In this document: in pieces, positions 48,598 through 56,046 of the stretch
How the letters are laid out: every line of letters starts with the position of its first letter
How positions within the stretch are numbered: position 1 is the first letter of the stretch
Source: JAAFHI01 sp039793685
GTDB taxonomy: Bacteria > Acidobacteriota > Blastocatellia > Chloracidobacteriales > Chloracidobacteriaceae
DNA length: 64,000 nt
NCBI GenBank assembly: GCA_039793685.1
Contig: JBDRAL010000071.1
Coordinates: 58,038-122,037 of the forward strand
Reading direction: 5' to 3'
Notes under the pieces: generated by a model
Told to the model about the DNA's origin: nothing
Databases searched by the model: none
The model's input: the letters and a program-made list of their open reading frames with translations, nothing else
Translations under genes and position numbers: made by a program

Positions 48598-50061
48598 ATG
48601 GGGCTGACCATCCGCGCGAAACTGACCCTGTGGTACACCGGCGTTCTCGCCGCGATTCTCGTGTTGTTCGCGGGCGCGGTCTACGTCGGCGTCGAGCGCC
48701 GCCTGAGCGCGCGCCGCGACGCCCAGCTCGCCGAATCGGCGCGGGCGCTGATTTACGCCTTCATCCACGAACGCGCGGAACACCGCGAACTTCCGACCAC
48801 CGACGCGGTCGCCGTCGAAACCATCCGCGAATTCCGGTTTCGCGACCGTCATTTCGCCATCTACCGCGCGGAAGGGCGGCTGGTCGCGCTGTCCGACAAA
48901 CCCGCCGACGTTTCCGCCGCCCGGCTCTTTTCGGAAAATCCGCCGTCCGGCGCGCCGGTCGCCCGCGTCGTCGCCGTCGCCCGGATGGGAACGCCCGCCT
49001 TTTCCGACGTTGAAAGCGACGGCACGACGCTCCGCCTCCACGGCGCGGCGGCGGAGGTCGGCGCGGACCGCTACGTCATCGTCGTCGCGGGCGACAACGC
49101 CGACCAACTCGAATGGCTGGCCCATTTGCGGAGATTGTTCTGGATTTTCATCCCGCTCGCCCTCGCGGGCGCGGCGGGCGGCGGCTATCTGCTTGCGCGA
49201 AAAAGCTTTACGCCGGTTATGAAATTGTGTGCCGAAGCGGACCGCCTCGGCGCGGCGGACCTCTCCGGACGCCTCACGGCCGCCCAGCCGGACGATGAAC
49301 TGGGCCGGCTCGCGGCCTCGTTCAACGGCCTGCTCGGACGCCTCGCCGCCGCCATCGAGTCGCTCCGGCGGTTCACCTCCGACGCCTCGCACGAACTGCG
49401 GACGCCCGTCGCCATCATCCAGGGCGAATCCGACGTCGCGCTCGCCCGCGAACGCTCGCCCGAGGAATACCGCGAATCCCTCGCCATCATCCGCGATGAA
49501 AGCCGCCGCATGGCCCGCGTCGTCGAGGATCTGTTCACCCTCACCCGCGCCGACGCCGGACAACTCATCCCGACACCGACGCGCTTCGACCTCGGCGAGT
49601 CGGTCGCGGAGTGCGTCCGCAGCCTGCGGACCTTCGCCGAAAACGGGGGCATCCGGCTCAAAAGCGAGGTCGCCGAGGAACTTCCGGTCCGGACCGACGA
49701 GGCGCTGTTCCGCCAGTTGCTTCGAAACCTGATTGAAAACGCCGTCAAGTACACCCCGCGCGGCGGCGCGGTCACCGTCCGCGCCACGCCCGACGGCCCC
49801 GATCTGCTCGTCCACGTCGCCGACACCGGCCCCGGCATCCCGATTCCGGCGCAAAAACACCTTTTCGAACGCTTTTTCCGCGCCGGAAGGCGCGCCGCCG
49901 ACCGCCAGCCGACCGTCGGAGGCGGCGGCGCGGGTCTCGGCCTCGCCATTTCCGCCGAAATCGCCCGCGCGCTCGGCGGCGACCTGAAACTGACCCGCTC
50001 CGACGCGCACGGCAGCGTGTTCACGTTCCGCATCAGGGGAATGGGGGCGGGGGAATTATGA
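48598..50061 (+). CDS. Sensor histidine kinase, CusS-like, 487 aa
   Basis: Helix 1 at about 12-32, a periplasmic sensor of about 145 residues, helix 2 at about 178-200, HAMP (about 200-255, LCAEADRLGAADLSGRL), HisKA with His265 (SDASHELRTPVAIIQGE), and HATPase with RNLIENAVKYTP, ADTGPGIP and GAGLGLAIS. The layout is that of heavy-metal sensor kinases. It follows its regulator directly. No His/Met-rich metal site is obvious in the sensor domain. Confidence 0.95.
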   Translation: MGLTIRAKLTLWYTGVLAAILVLFAGAVYVGVERRLSARRDAQLAESARALIYAFIHERAEHRELPTTDAVAVETIREFRFRDRHFAIYRAEGRLVALSDKPADVSAARLFSENPPSGAPVARVVAVARMGTPAFSDVESDGTTLRLHGAAAEVGADRYVIVVAGDNADQLEWLAHLRRLFWIFIPLALAGAAGGGYLLARKSFTPVMKLCAEADRLGAADLSGRLTAAQPDDELGRLAASFNGLLGRLAAAIESLRRFTSDASHELRTPVAIIQGESDVALARERSPEEYRESLAIIRDESRRMARVVEDLFTLTRADAGQLIPTPTRFDLGESVAECVRSLRTFAENGGIRLKSEVAEELPVRTDEALFRQLLRNLIENAVKYTPRGGAVTVRATPDGPDLLVHVADTGPGIPIPAQKHLFERFFRAGRRAADRQPTVGGGGAGLGLAISAEIARALGGDLKLTRSDAHGSVFTFRIRGMGAGEL

Positions 50062-50172
50062 ATTTGAGATTGAAGATTGAAGAAGCCTTCGGACGGAAGC
50101 ACCGCCAGTCCCATTACCAAAAGGAAATATCCATAGAGCGGTTTTCGTTTGCTTGCGACCAGTTGAAGTTGA
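50062..50172. other. Spacer after the CusS-like kinase
   Basis: No gene recognised. The bases from about 50138 (AGCGGTTTTC...) are an outer arm complementary to GAAAACCGCT at about 50294-50305, enclosing the TAGCCC element. Confidence 0.5.
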
Positions 50173-50272
50173 TAGCCCACGGCCGGACCGCAGGGAGGCC
50201 GTGGGAAAAGAATGATGCGCGGGACCACATTTTTTTCCCATACCCTCGCCCGAGCGCTCCGGGTATGGGCTA
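50173..50272. repeat. TAGCCC-ended double-hairpin element, copy C
   Basis: The same two hairpins as at 40884 (TAGCCCACGGCC... and ...GGGTATGGGCTA) with a shorter, different linker (100 rather than 118 bases). Confidence 0.88.
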
Positions 50273-50469
50273 TCTTCTTGGGCCGCACCCATTTGAAAAC
50301 CGCTCTAAACCATTGAAAAAATTGACTGAAGTTATCTTTCTTCACCTCTGGACGAAGAAAATGAAAAGGTTGAAAGAGGGGAAACGAAAACGCTCGACCA
50401 ACAACGGCTTCAACCCCAAATTCATAATTCATCATTTCCCCACCCTTCCCCGCCCCCCGAGGTGCCCCC

Positions 50470-51186
50470 ATGAATCAAACATGTCTCAACTGCGGAACGG
50501 CGGCGACCGGGGCGTTTTGCCCGGAATGCGGCCAGCGGACCGACGCCGGGCGGCTCATGCCGGGGCGGCTGTGGCGGGACTTTCTGGAACGGGTGCTGCT
50601 TTACGACGCGGTCATCCGGGATACGCTGTGGGGATTGATCCGGCGGCCTGAAACGGTGTGCGGCCGCTACATCGCGGGCGAACGGCAGAAATTCGTCAAT
50701 CCGGTGAAGTTTTTCGTCGGCGCGATGCTGGCGGAGGCGATTTTTGACCCGTTGTACGACTGGCGCCTGCGGACGCTGCTCGGCGTGGTCGAACGGGGCG
50801 ACGAAGTGTACGACTGGCGGTCAGTTCAAATCGCGGCGGTGTTTCTGGCCGCCGCGATCTGGCATCTTTTTCATCTTTCAGGAAAGTACAACTTCGTCGA
50901 AAACGCCGTCTTTTGCCTTTTCGTCGCCTCGGAGGCGCTGTTCGTCCACGTTTTTCTCTGCCTGCCGCTGCTCGCGCTCGCGCTGCCGTGGATTCCGCCG
51001 AGTCTGGCCCCGCTCGCGGAGGAACTGACGCAGGCGCTGGTGCTGGGCGGGTTCTTCGTGTACGCCGGGCGGCGGTTCTATCAATCACCCGTCTGGAAAA
51101 TCGTCCTCAAAACGGCCTTTTCCCTGACGCTGGCGGTTTTTGCCATCGAACGCGCGGTCCGGGCGGTCGAATTTCTCGTCCGGTAA
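50470..51186 (+). CDS. DUF3667-family zinc-ribbon membrane protein, 238 aa
   Basis: An N-terminal zinc ribbon (CLNCG at 4-8, CPECG at 17-21) precedes the DUF3667 core (FLERVLLYDAVIRDTLWGLIRRPETVCGRYIAGERQKFVNPVKFF). Four to five membrane helices follow to the C-terminus. The segment RRPxxVxxxYxxGxRxxFxxPxxF is the hallmark of the family, whose function is unknown. A G-rich stretch lies before the ATG. AGTCTGG heptads begin four bases after the stop codon. Confidence 0.88.
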   Translation: MNQTCLNCGTAATGAFCPECGQRTDAGRLMPGRLWRDFLERVLLYDAVIRDTLWGLIRRPETVCGRYIAGERQKFVNPVKFFVGAMLAEAIFDPLYDWRLRTLLGVVERGDEVYDWRSVQIAAVFLAAAIWHLFHLSGKYNFVENAVFCLFVASEALFVHVFLCLPLLALALPWIPPSLAPLAEELTQALVLGGFFVYAGRRFYQSPVWKIVLKTAFSLTLAVFAIERAVRAVEFLVR

Positions 51187-51189
51187 TAA

Positions 51190-51254
51190 AGTCTGGTCTG
51201 AAAAGTCTGGAGTCAGACAAACGATGAAGGATGAACGATGAACGATGAAGTAAG
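51190..51254 (+). repeat. AGTCTGG and GATGAAC heptad arrays after DUF3667
   Basis: AGTCTGG-type units (51190-51216) are followed by GATGAAG, GATGAAC, GATGAAC, GATGAAG. Confidence 0.8.
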
Positions 51255-51361
51255 AAAAAGGCGGGTCCGGGGTTAAGCGTCCGATTTTTGCACTTCTCAT
51301 CAAGTCGTTTTTTCAAAAGCGCCCGCCGTTTTCTCAACTCCGGATTTTTTCACTTCCGAGT

Positions 51362-51450
51362 TCATCGTTCATCGTTTTCTTGACTCCAGACTCTCGACTC
51401 CAGACTCCGGACTTTTTCATCCTTCATCCCTCATCCTTCATCCCTTCATT
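51362..51450 (-). repeat. Inverted AGTCTGG and GATGAAG heptad arrays containing a stop codon
   Basis: On the minus strand: ATGAAGG, GATGAAG, GATGAGG, GATGAAG, GATGAAA, then AGTCCGG, AGTCTGG, AGTCGAG, AGTCTGG, AGTCAAG. The first unit supplies the TGA stop of the hydrolase gene. Together with 51190-51254 it can form a long hairpin. Confidence 0.85.
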
Positions 51451-52468
51451 TCCGCTGCCACGCGTCCTTCGGTTCGAGGACGGATTTCGCGCCGTCGCCG
51501 TCGAGCCAGCGTTTGGCGTCGCCATCGCCGCGCAAATACACGTCCCAGAAGGCCGTCCCGATAGCTAGTATCGCCTTGTGATGATTGGGGTTGCGGGGTT
51601 CGCGGTCGCCCGGCAGCGCGCGGTCGGTGAAGGCCGAATGCTCGGCGTTGAACAGGACAAGTTCGTACTTCCCTCCCTCCGGAAGCGCGGGAAAAACCGC
51701 CAGCCGGGCTTCGAGGTCGATGTCGCCGATGGCCGCGACGTCCTTCGTGCCGGTCATCAGCATCCACGGAATTTTGACGTTTCCGAATGATCCCTTCGCG
51801 TCGCCGCGTTTCGACGCGCTCGGACTGAACGCCATCGCCGCCGCGATGCGCGGATCGGTGAAGATGGCGCGTCCGGCGACGGTCTGGCCACTCACGGCCT
51901 GCGTCGTAATCGCCCCGAACGAATGGCCCGACATGCCGACCCGGTCGAGTTTCATCCGTCCGGCGAGCGGATGACCGGAAGTTTTATTCCATTTTTCGAG
52001 TTGATCGAGGACGGCGGGAATGTCCTTCACCCGGAGCATGAAATTTTCGGCGCTGGCCGCTTCGCGCAACGCCGCCATCCGCCGCATCGGCGGGGCATCC
52101 CGCCAGACGCCCTCGTCACTGCCCGGATGTTGAACGAACACAACGACATAGCCCCGTCCGGCCCAGTGATTTCCCATGAACGGATTGCCGTTGCGGCTGC
52201 CGCCGAGGCCGTGGCTGAACAGGACCACCGGCGCGGCTTCCTTCACATTCGGCAGATAAACGAGGACCGGAATGTCACGTTTGCGCGATTCGTCACGGAC
52301 GACGAGATCGCGCGTCTCGATTTTCGCGTTTGAAACTTTCAACGGGTCGTAGGAAGCGGTCGCGACGGTTCCAACGGTCGCGGCGCGCGGTCCGCCCGAA
52401 AACATCCCCATCATCAACATGGCCAGCGCCGCGACGGCGGCCAGACGAAATCCCGGCAAACGAAGCAT
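51446..52468 (-). CDS. Secreted alpha/beta hydrolase, PAF-acetylhydrolase/chlorophyllase-like, 340 aa
   Basis: I start at the ATG at 52468 (MLRLPGFRLAAVAALAML), with GGGAG about 9 bases upstream; it opens a signal peptide. The mature part has VVLFSHGLGGSRN (oxyanion loop), GMSGHSFGAITT with the nucleophile Ser, an acid in MLMTGTKDVAAIGD and His in FNAEHSAF. This order and length (about 340) match secreted dienelactone-hydrolase/PAF-AH-like esterases. The substrate is probably an ester or lipid; not resolved. The TGA stop lies within a GATGAAG heptad array. A short hairpin (CTCCCG/CGGGAG near 52490-52513) lies upstream. Confidence 0.9.
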   Translation of the reverse strand: MLRLPGFRLAAVAALAMLMMGMFSGGPRAATVGTVATASYDPLKVSNAKIETRDLVVRDESRKRDIPVLVYLPNVKEAAPVVLFSHGLGGSRNGNPFMGNHWAGRGYVVVFVQHPGSDEGVWRDAPPMRRMAALREAASAENFMLRVKDIPAVLDQLEKWNKTSGHPLAGRMKLDRVGMSGHSFGAITTQAVSGQTVAGRAIFTDPRIAAAMAFSPSASKRGDAKGSFGNVKIPWMLMTGTKDVAAIGDIDLEARLAVFPALPEGGKYELVLFNAEHSAFTDRALPGDREPRNPNHHKAILAIGTAFWDVYLRGDGDAKRWLDGDGAKSVLEPKDAWQRK

Positions 52469-52537
52469 GATTTTTTCTCCCAAAAAGAATCTCCCGCCGT
52501 TGGACGGGAGAACGCGCCCGGAAGTCGGGAAATCTGA

Positions 52538-52643
52538 AGTGGCCAGTCGTCAGAAATAGTAGTTAGTAGCTAGTAGTTAGCAGTTAGTGGTTAGTGGTTG
52601 GCAATCACTTTTTGCTAACTGCTAACCACTAACTGCTAACTGC
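52538..52643. repeat. Heptad hairpin (AGTTAGT family)
   Basis: AGTTAGT-type units on the left (from about 52538) and their complements on the right (CTAACTG, to 52643), the latter ending about five bases from the stop codon of the GYF-domain gene. Confidence 0.85.
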
Positions 52644-52647
52644 TTCT

Positions 52648-53805
52648 TCAAAAACGTCCCCTCTCGGCTTCGGCTTTCAGTTCGTGATATTTGAACGTTC
52701 CGACGACGGCCTGAATGTAGATGATGGTGATCGCGATGGGCAGCGCGAGGCTGGCAATGTTCTTTGGAGCCCCCATCTCCGCAATCATCAGCACCTTGCT
52801 CACGATGTAGTAAATGACCATGAGCACGGCGCAGGTGCGGCTTTTGAAAAAGATTCCGAACGTCAGTCCGAAAATGACGAGGACATCGATATACATGAAC
52901 GCGCTGATACCGAGAAAATCCGCGCCCGACACCACCACGATCGAAACAATCAGGAACGTGAGGACGCCCTGAACCACGCCGGTGATCCACCCGGCTTTGA
53001 TTTTCTTCATTGCCTCGATGTAGCGGCTGTCCTGTTTGTGAGCCTCGGTCGGGAAGGAATTGACGGAGGGATACGGCGCCACGGTTCCGTATGCCGGAGC
53101 GGTGGCGGGTCGGGCGTAGGGCTGGCCGTACGCGGAAGGTTGCGGCGGGGCGTAACTTGCGGGCCGCAAGATCGGCTGCTGTGGCTGAAACTGCCCGGCG
53201 GATGGAGGCTGGGGCGGCATGTGGCTCGCCGGAGGCGGAAACGACGGCGCCGGTTGCGTGTAGCCCGTGTTTGAAGGGTACGGGTTTGTCGGCGGCGCGT
53301 ACGGCTGGGTGTAACCGCCCGTCGGCGGTGGGTGGCTCGCCGGTGGTGGAAACGACGGCGACGGTTGCGTGTAACCCGTGTTTGAAGGGTACGGGTTCGT
53401 CGGCGGTGCGTACGGCTGGGTGTAACCGCCCGTCGGCGGTGGGTGGCTCGCCGGTGGTGGAAACGACGGCGACGGTTGCGTGTAGCCCGTGTTTGTAGGG
53501 TACGGGTTTGTCGGCGGCGCGTACGGCTGGGTGTAACCGCCCGACGCGGGTGCGTAGACGTTGGGATTGGTCGGCGGGGCGTACGATGGCGGAGGGGGCG
53601 GCGCGTAAGCCGGGGGCGGCGGGACCGCAAAGAACTCGCGCAAGGCCGGGACTTCCCTGGCCGCGATGGGTTTCATCGTGCCTTTGCCGATGAGGGTGTC
53701 CGGCTGAATCCGCCCCTCCTGAATCCACTGACGCAACGTCGGCAGATCGGTCGGATAGGCCATCCCGTTGACGATGACGTGATACAGGCTTCCGGTCGGG
53801 ACCAT
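52648..53805 (-). CDS. GYF_2-domain membrane protein with Pro-rich 37-residue repeats, 385 aa
   Basis: Residues about 7-60 form a GYF_2 (DUF4339-type) domain (YHVIVNGMAYPTDLPTLRQWIQEGRIQPDTL...). A Pro/Tyr/Thr-rich region (about 60-265) contains three in-frame 37-residue repeats with GGYTQPYAPPTNPYP, encoded by 111-bp direct repeats. The C-terminal third has about four membrane helices (VLTFLIVSIVVVSG, MYIDVLVIFGLTFGIFF, VIYYIVSKVLMI, ITIIYIQAVVGTF). GGAGGGAAG precedes the ATG. GYF_2 proteins are thought to bind Pro-rich peptides, so the domain might bind its own or a sister linker; that is inference. Confidence 0.9.
   Translation of the reverse strand: MVPTGSLYHVIVNGMAYPTDLPTLRQWIQEGRIQPDTLIGKGTMKPIAAREVPALREFFAVPPPPAYAPPPPPSYAPPTNPNVYAPASGGYTQPYAPPTNPYPTNTGYTQPSPSFPPPASHPPPTGGYTQPYAPPTNPYPSNTGYTQPSPSFPPPASHPPPTGGYTQPYAPPTNPYPSNTGYTQPAPSFPPPASHMPPQPPSAGQFQPQQPILRPASYAPPQPSAYGQPYARPATAPAYGTVAPYPSVNSFPTEAHKQDSRYIEAMKKIKAGWITGVVQGVLTFLIVSIVVVSGADFLGISAFMYIDVLVIFGLTFGIFFKSRTCAVLMVIYYIVSKVLMIAEMGAPKNIASLALPIAITIIYIQAVVGTFKYHELKAEAERGRF
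53250..53560 (-). repeat. 111-bp in-frame tandem repeats in the GYF-domain gene
   Basis: The anchor ACGGCTGGGT occurs at 53301, 53412 and 53523, exactly 111 bases (37 codons) apart, with few differences between units. Confidence 0.9.
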
Positions 53806-53907
53806 CGTCTTCCCTCCACATACGCCGGTTCAAAAACGGCAGAACTGGTATTTTGGGCCGAATGACCGGAAGAATACCACTTTTTACCGGAGTGTCAGGA
53901 AAGAAAA

Positions 53908-54013
53908 TAGCGGTTAGTAGTTAGTAGTTAGTAGTTAGTGGTTGGTCGTTCGATATCCGATCCCTCCAACTGACGGCTAACCACTAACCACTAACTGCTA
54001 ACCGCTAACTGCT
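53908..54013. repeat. Heptad hairpin (AGTTAGT family) supplying the end of the FHA-like gene
   Basis: Left arm AGCGGTTAGTAGTTAGTAGT-type on the plus strand, right arm its complement. Read on the minus strand the right arm begins AGCAGTT-AGCGGTT, so AGC-AGT-TAG encodes the last two serines and the stop of the gene at 54005. Confidence 0.85.
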
Positions 54014-54448
54014 CCCCGAAGGAAGACAGCCCAGCCGGAACACATAGCTGCCCCGCGAGGTGCGTTCGAAGGCTTCGCCTGCCGTACGGAGGGATTCGAG
54101 GGCGTCGGAATCGGGGAAATCCGCCGTTTTCACGATCAGAAAAAGGGTTTGCGTGTCGAACATCCGGATGGCGACCGGTCCGTCGAGGGTGAAAAACGGC
54201 GACTTGACGGTCGCTTCGGCCACGGCGTCGGCAATGAAGACCTGCGCCGGATGAATGTAGAGCGTCGGTTCCCGGTCGGCGGTCCAGTTGATCTGGAAGC
54301 CGAGTTGGGGAAACCCGGCTTCCGCGACCTGAATTTCGCATTCCGAGGTGCGTCCGACCGCGATCCACGGCTGGCCGTCGGGAAAGGCGACCGCGTGGCG
54401 GGTCAGGCCGTTCTCGGAAAGCTGAAAAATCGTCGCCTGACGTGTCAC
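54005..54448 (-). CDS. FHA-like hypothetical protein, 147 aa
   Basis: A GTG start at 54448 (VTRQATIFQLSENGLTRHAVAF) with AAAGGA about 10 bases upstream. WIAVGRTSECEIQVAEAGFPQLGFQI resembles the first strands of a forkhead-associated domain (VGR-S...C-I), but the classic SxxH turn is not evident. A strand-rich middle and a helix (DSDALESLRTAGEAFERTSRG) follow. It could be a degenerate FHA or an unrelated beta-sandwich. There is no signal peptide. The last residues Ser-Ser and the TAG stop come from a heptad array, so the original end may have been lost. Confidence 0.72.
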   Translation of the reverse strand: MTRQATIFQLSENGLTRHAVAFPDGQPWIAVGRTSECEIQVAEAGFPQLGFQINWTADREPTLYIHPAQVFIADAVAEATVKSPFFTLDGPVAIRMFDTQTLFLIVKTADFPDSDALESLRTAGEAFERTSRGSYVFRLGCLPSGSS

Positions 54449-54501
54449 GGAAGGGCTGTCCTTTCAGCATTGAGCATTTGGGAAGACAGCCCTCCCTAAC
54501 G
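54449..54501. repeat. Inverted repeat of AGGGCTGTC with TAGCCC end
   Basis: GAAGGGCTGTCCTT near 54450-54463 and AGACAGCCCTCCC near 54484-54496 are inverted copies. On the minus strand the element begins TAGCCCGACC (54501-54510), so it may belong to the TAGCCC class. Confidence 0.5.
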
Positions 54502-54549
54502 GTCGGGCTACCATACTGGCCACTGACTACTGACGGCTGGCCACTACTT
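54502..54549 (-). repeat. Heptad array touching the protoglobin stop codon
   Basis: On the minus strand AAG-TAG runs into AGTGGCC, AGCCGTC, AGTAGTC, AGTGGCC, AGTATGG. Confidence 0.85.
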
Positions 54550-55116
54550 CGCGTAATGCCGCGCAATCAGGTCGTTCTGCACCCAGAGCAGCTTGCCGAA
54601 GGCCCGGATGGCGTCGAATTTCATCTCGGTCGGGATGTCGAGGCCGATGATGGTCGCGTTGATCGCGTCGGCGACGAAGCCCATGAGCGCGTTCATTTCA
54701 ACCAGCGGAATATCAATCTGGGGATTCCCCATGCTCGCCGTGTGAATCTGGCCGACCCGGTCGAGGTAGGCCACCATCTTGTCGTCGTAGGGCGCGGTCA
54801 CGAGCCGTTCGAGATAGCGGCGCAGGTGCTGCTTCCGAAAGGCGATCTGTGGGTGGTCGGGGGTGAGTTCCTCGGCGGAAACCGGCGTTTCGCCCTCGAA
54901 ACCGGCCTGCCGGGGCACGAAAAAGCGCCACGTCGAGCTGTAGGTGTGCAGTTTTTCATACACCGCGTCCACCAGCCCCGGCACGAGCGGGGCCAGCACT
55001 TCCGCCGCGCCGTGAATGACCTGCAAGTCCTTGTCGTTCAATCCGATGAATTCCGTGACGTAGGCGAACCGGTAACCGAGGTCGCTCTGCAATTTGGCTT
55101 CGTCGATCTGTTTCAT
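54544..55116 (-). CDS. Protoglobin, 190 aa
   Basis: Full-length match to the single-domain protoglobin family (about 190-195 residues): LGYRFAYVTEFIGLNDKDLQVI, LVDAVYEKLHTYSSTWRFF, the proximal-His helix FRKQHLRRYLERLVTAPYDDKMVAYLDRVGQIH and the final helix FGKLLWVQNDLIARHYAK. Protoglobins bind haem, O2, CO and NO. AGGAG lies 6-7 bases before the ATG. It is divergent from the RIC protein, and an FNR/DNR-type palindrome lies between them, so NO binding or detoxification is the likely job. The stop codon abuts a heptad array. Confidence 0.95.
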   Translation of the reverse strand: MKQIDEAKLQSDLGYRFAYVTEFIGLNDKDLQVIHGAAEVLAPLVPGLVDAVYEKLHTYSSTWRFFVPRQAGFEGETPVSAEELTPDHPQIAFRKQHLRRYLERLVTAPYDDKMVAYLDRVGQIHTASMGNPQIDIPLVEMNALMGFVADAINATIIGLDIPTEMKFDAIRAFGKLLWVQNDLIARHYAK

Positions 55117-55204
55117 GAAAGCTCCTGAAATGAAGGAAGGGATTTCGGACGCGAAAACGTCCCGTCTTGCCTGCTTTCAATGTTCACCAAACCGATTCCG
55201 ATTG

Positions 55205-55222
55205 CATTGACTTAAATCAATG
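55205..55222. promoter_or_regulatory. FNR/DNR-type box between protoglobin and RIC genes
   Basis: CATTGA-CTTAAA-TCAATG is an 18-base palindrome containing TTGAC-N4-ATCAA, one base from the FNR consensus TTGAT-N4-ATCAA and equal to common DNR/NNR sites. It lies 88 bases from the protoglobin start and 68 bases from the RIC start. Confidence 0.8.
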
Positions 55223-55290
55223 ACCCCGGAGAAAAACCGGCGGAAAGTGACGGCGTGGATGACTTCATTCAATTTCCGGAGGAAACCGTC

Positions 55291-56046
55291 ATGCGTTCAA
55301 CAGCCGCCAAAACCGTCCGCGAGTACGCCGTGGAACTTCCCGGCGCGGTCGAACTGTTCGAGGAACTCGGCCTCGATTACTGCTGCGGGGGCAACGTCGA
55401 ACTCGACCGGGCCTGCGCCCGCGCCGGACTCGCCTTCGAACCCGTCCTGAAACATCTGGAAACGCTGCGGACCGACCTGAAACACACCGCGCCGCTCGTC
55501 GGGCTGGCCTCCGCACCGCTGCCCGAACTGATCGACCACATTCTCGCCACCCACCACGACTACACCCGGAAGGCGCTGAGCCGGATTCCCGCGCTGCTCG
55601 ACAAGGTCGTCGTCGCGCACGGCGAGACGCACCCGGAAGTCCGCGAGGTCCGCGCCTTGTTCCGGCTCATCGCGGACGACCTCGATCTCCATCTTCAAAA
55701 AGAGGAAGCGGTGCTGTTTCCGTACATTCTTGACCTCGTCCGGACGGTTTCCGGCAGCGGCGAACCGCCCCACGCCTGTTTTCCGACCGTGGCCTTCCCG
55801 ATTCAGGCGATGGAAACCGAACACGACACGGTGGGCCTGCTCCTGCGCCGGATGCGGGCCGCGAGCGGCGACTACCTGCCGCCCGAAGACGCCTGCCCGA
55901 CCTTCATCGAGGCGTACCGCGCGTTGCTCGCGCTCGAAACGGACCTCCACCGGCACATTCATCTCGAAAACAATGTCCTCCACCCACGCGCGCTGGCACT
56001 GGAGAAGGAATTTCGGAAAATGACCGAAAGTCATTCCGTTTCATAA
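55291..56046 (+). CDS. Iron-sulfur cluster repair di-iron protein (RIC; YtfE/ScdA/NorA family), 251 aa
   Basis: I start at the ATG at 55291 (MRSTAAKTVREYAVELPG), with GGAGGAAAC upstream. Residues about 1-60 are the ScdA_N (DUF542) domain with the characteristic DYCCGG. The rest is a hemerythrin-like domain with metal ligands in HILATHHDYTR, HGETHPEV, LHLQKEEAVLFP, METEHDTV and LHRHIHLENNVLHPRA. RIC proteins repair Fe-S clusters damaged by NO or oxidants and may bind NO. It is divergent from protoglobin across an FNR/DNR box. The 3' end overlaps the convergent recombinase gene by 16 bases. Confidence 0.95.
   Translation: MRSTAAKTVREYAVELPGAVELFEELGLDYCCGGNVELDRACARAGLAFEPVLKHLETLRTDLKHTAPLVGLASAPLPELIDHILATHHDYTRKALSRIPALLDKVVVAHGETHPEVREVRALFRLIADDLDLHLQKEEAVLFPYILDLVRTVSGSGEPPHACFPTVAFPIQAMETEHDTVGLLLRRMRAASGDYLPPEDACPTFIEAYRALLALETDLHRHIHLENNVLHPRALALEKEFRKMTESHSVS

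Noticed and set aside
48124..50010. Minus-strand 628-codon frame
   Set aside because: Antisense to the CusS-like kinase, which has all kinase motifs.
22779..54549. CRISPR arrays
   Set aside because: The repeats are 7-base units without spacers, and no cas genes are present. The Ig and Kelch repeats are coding.
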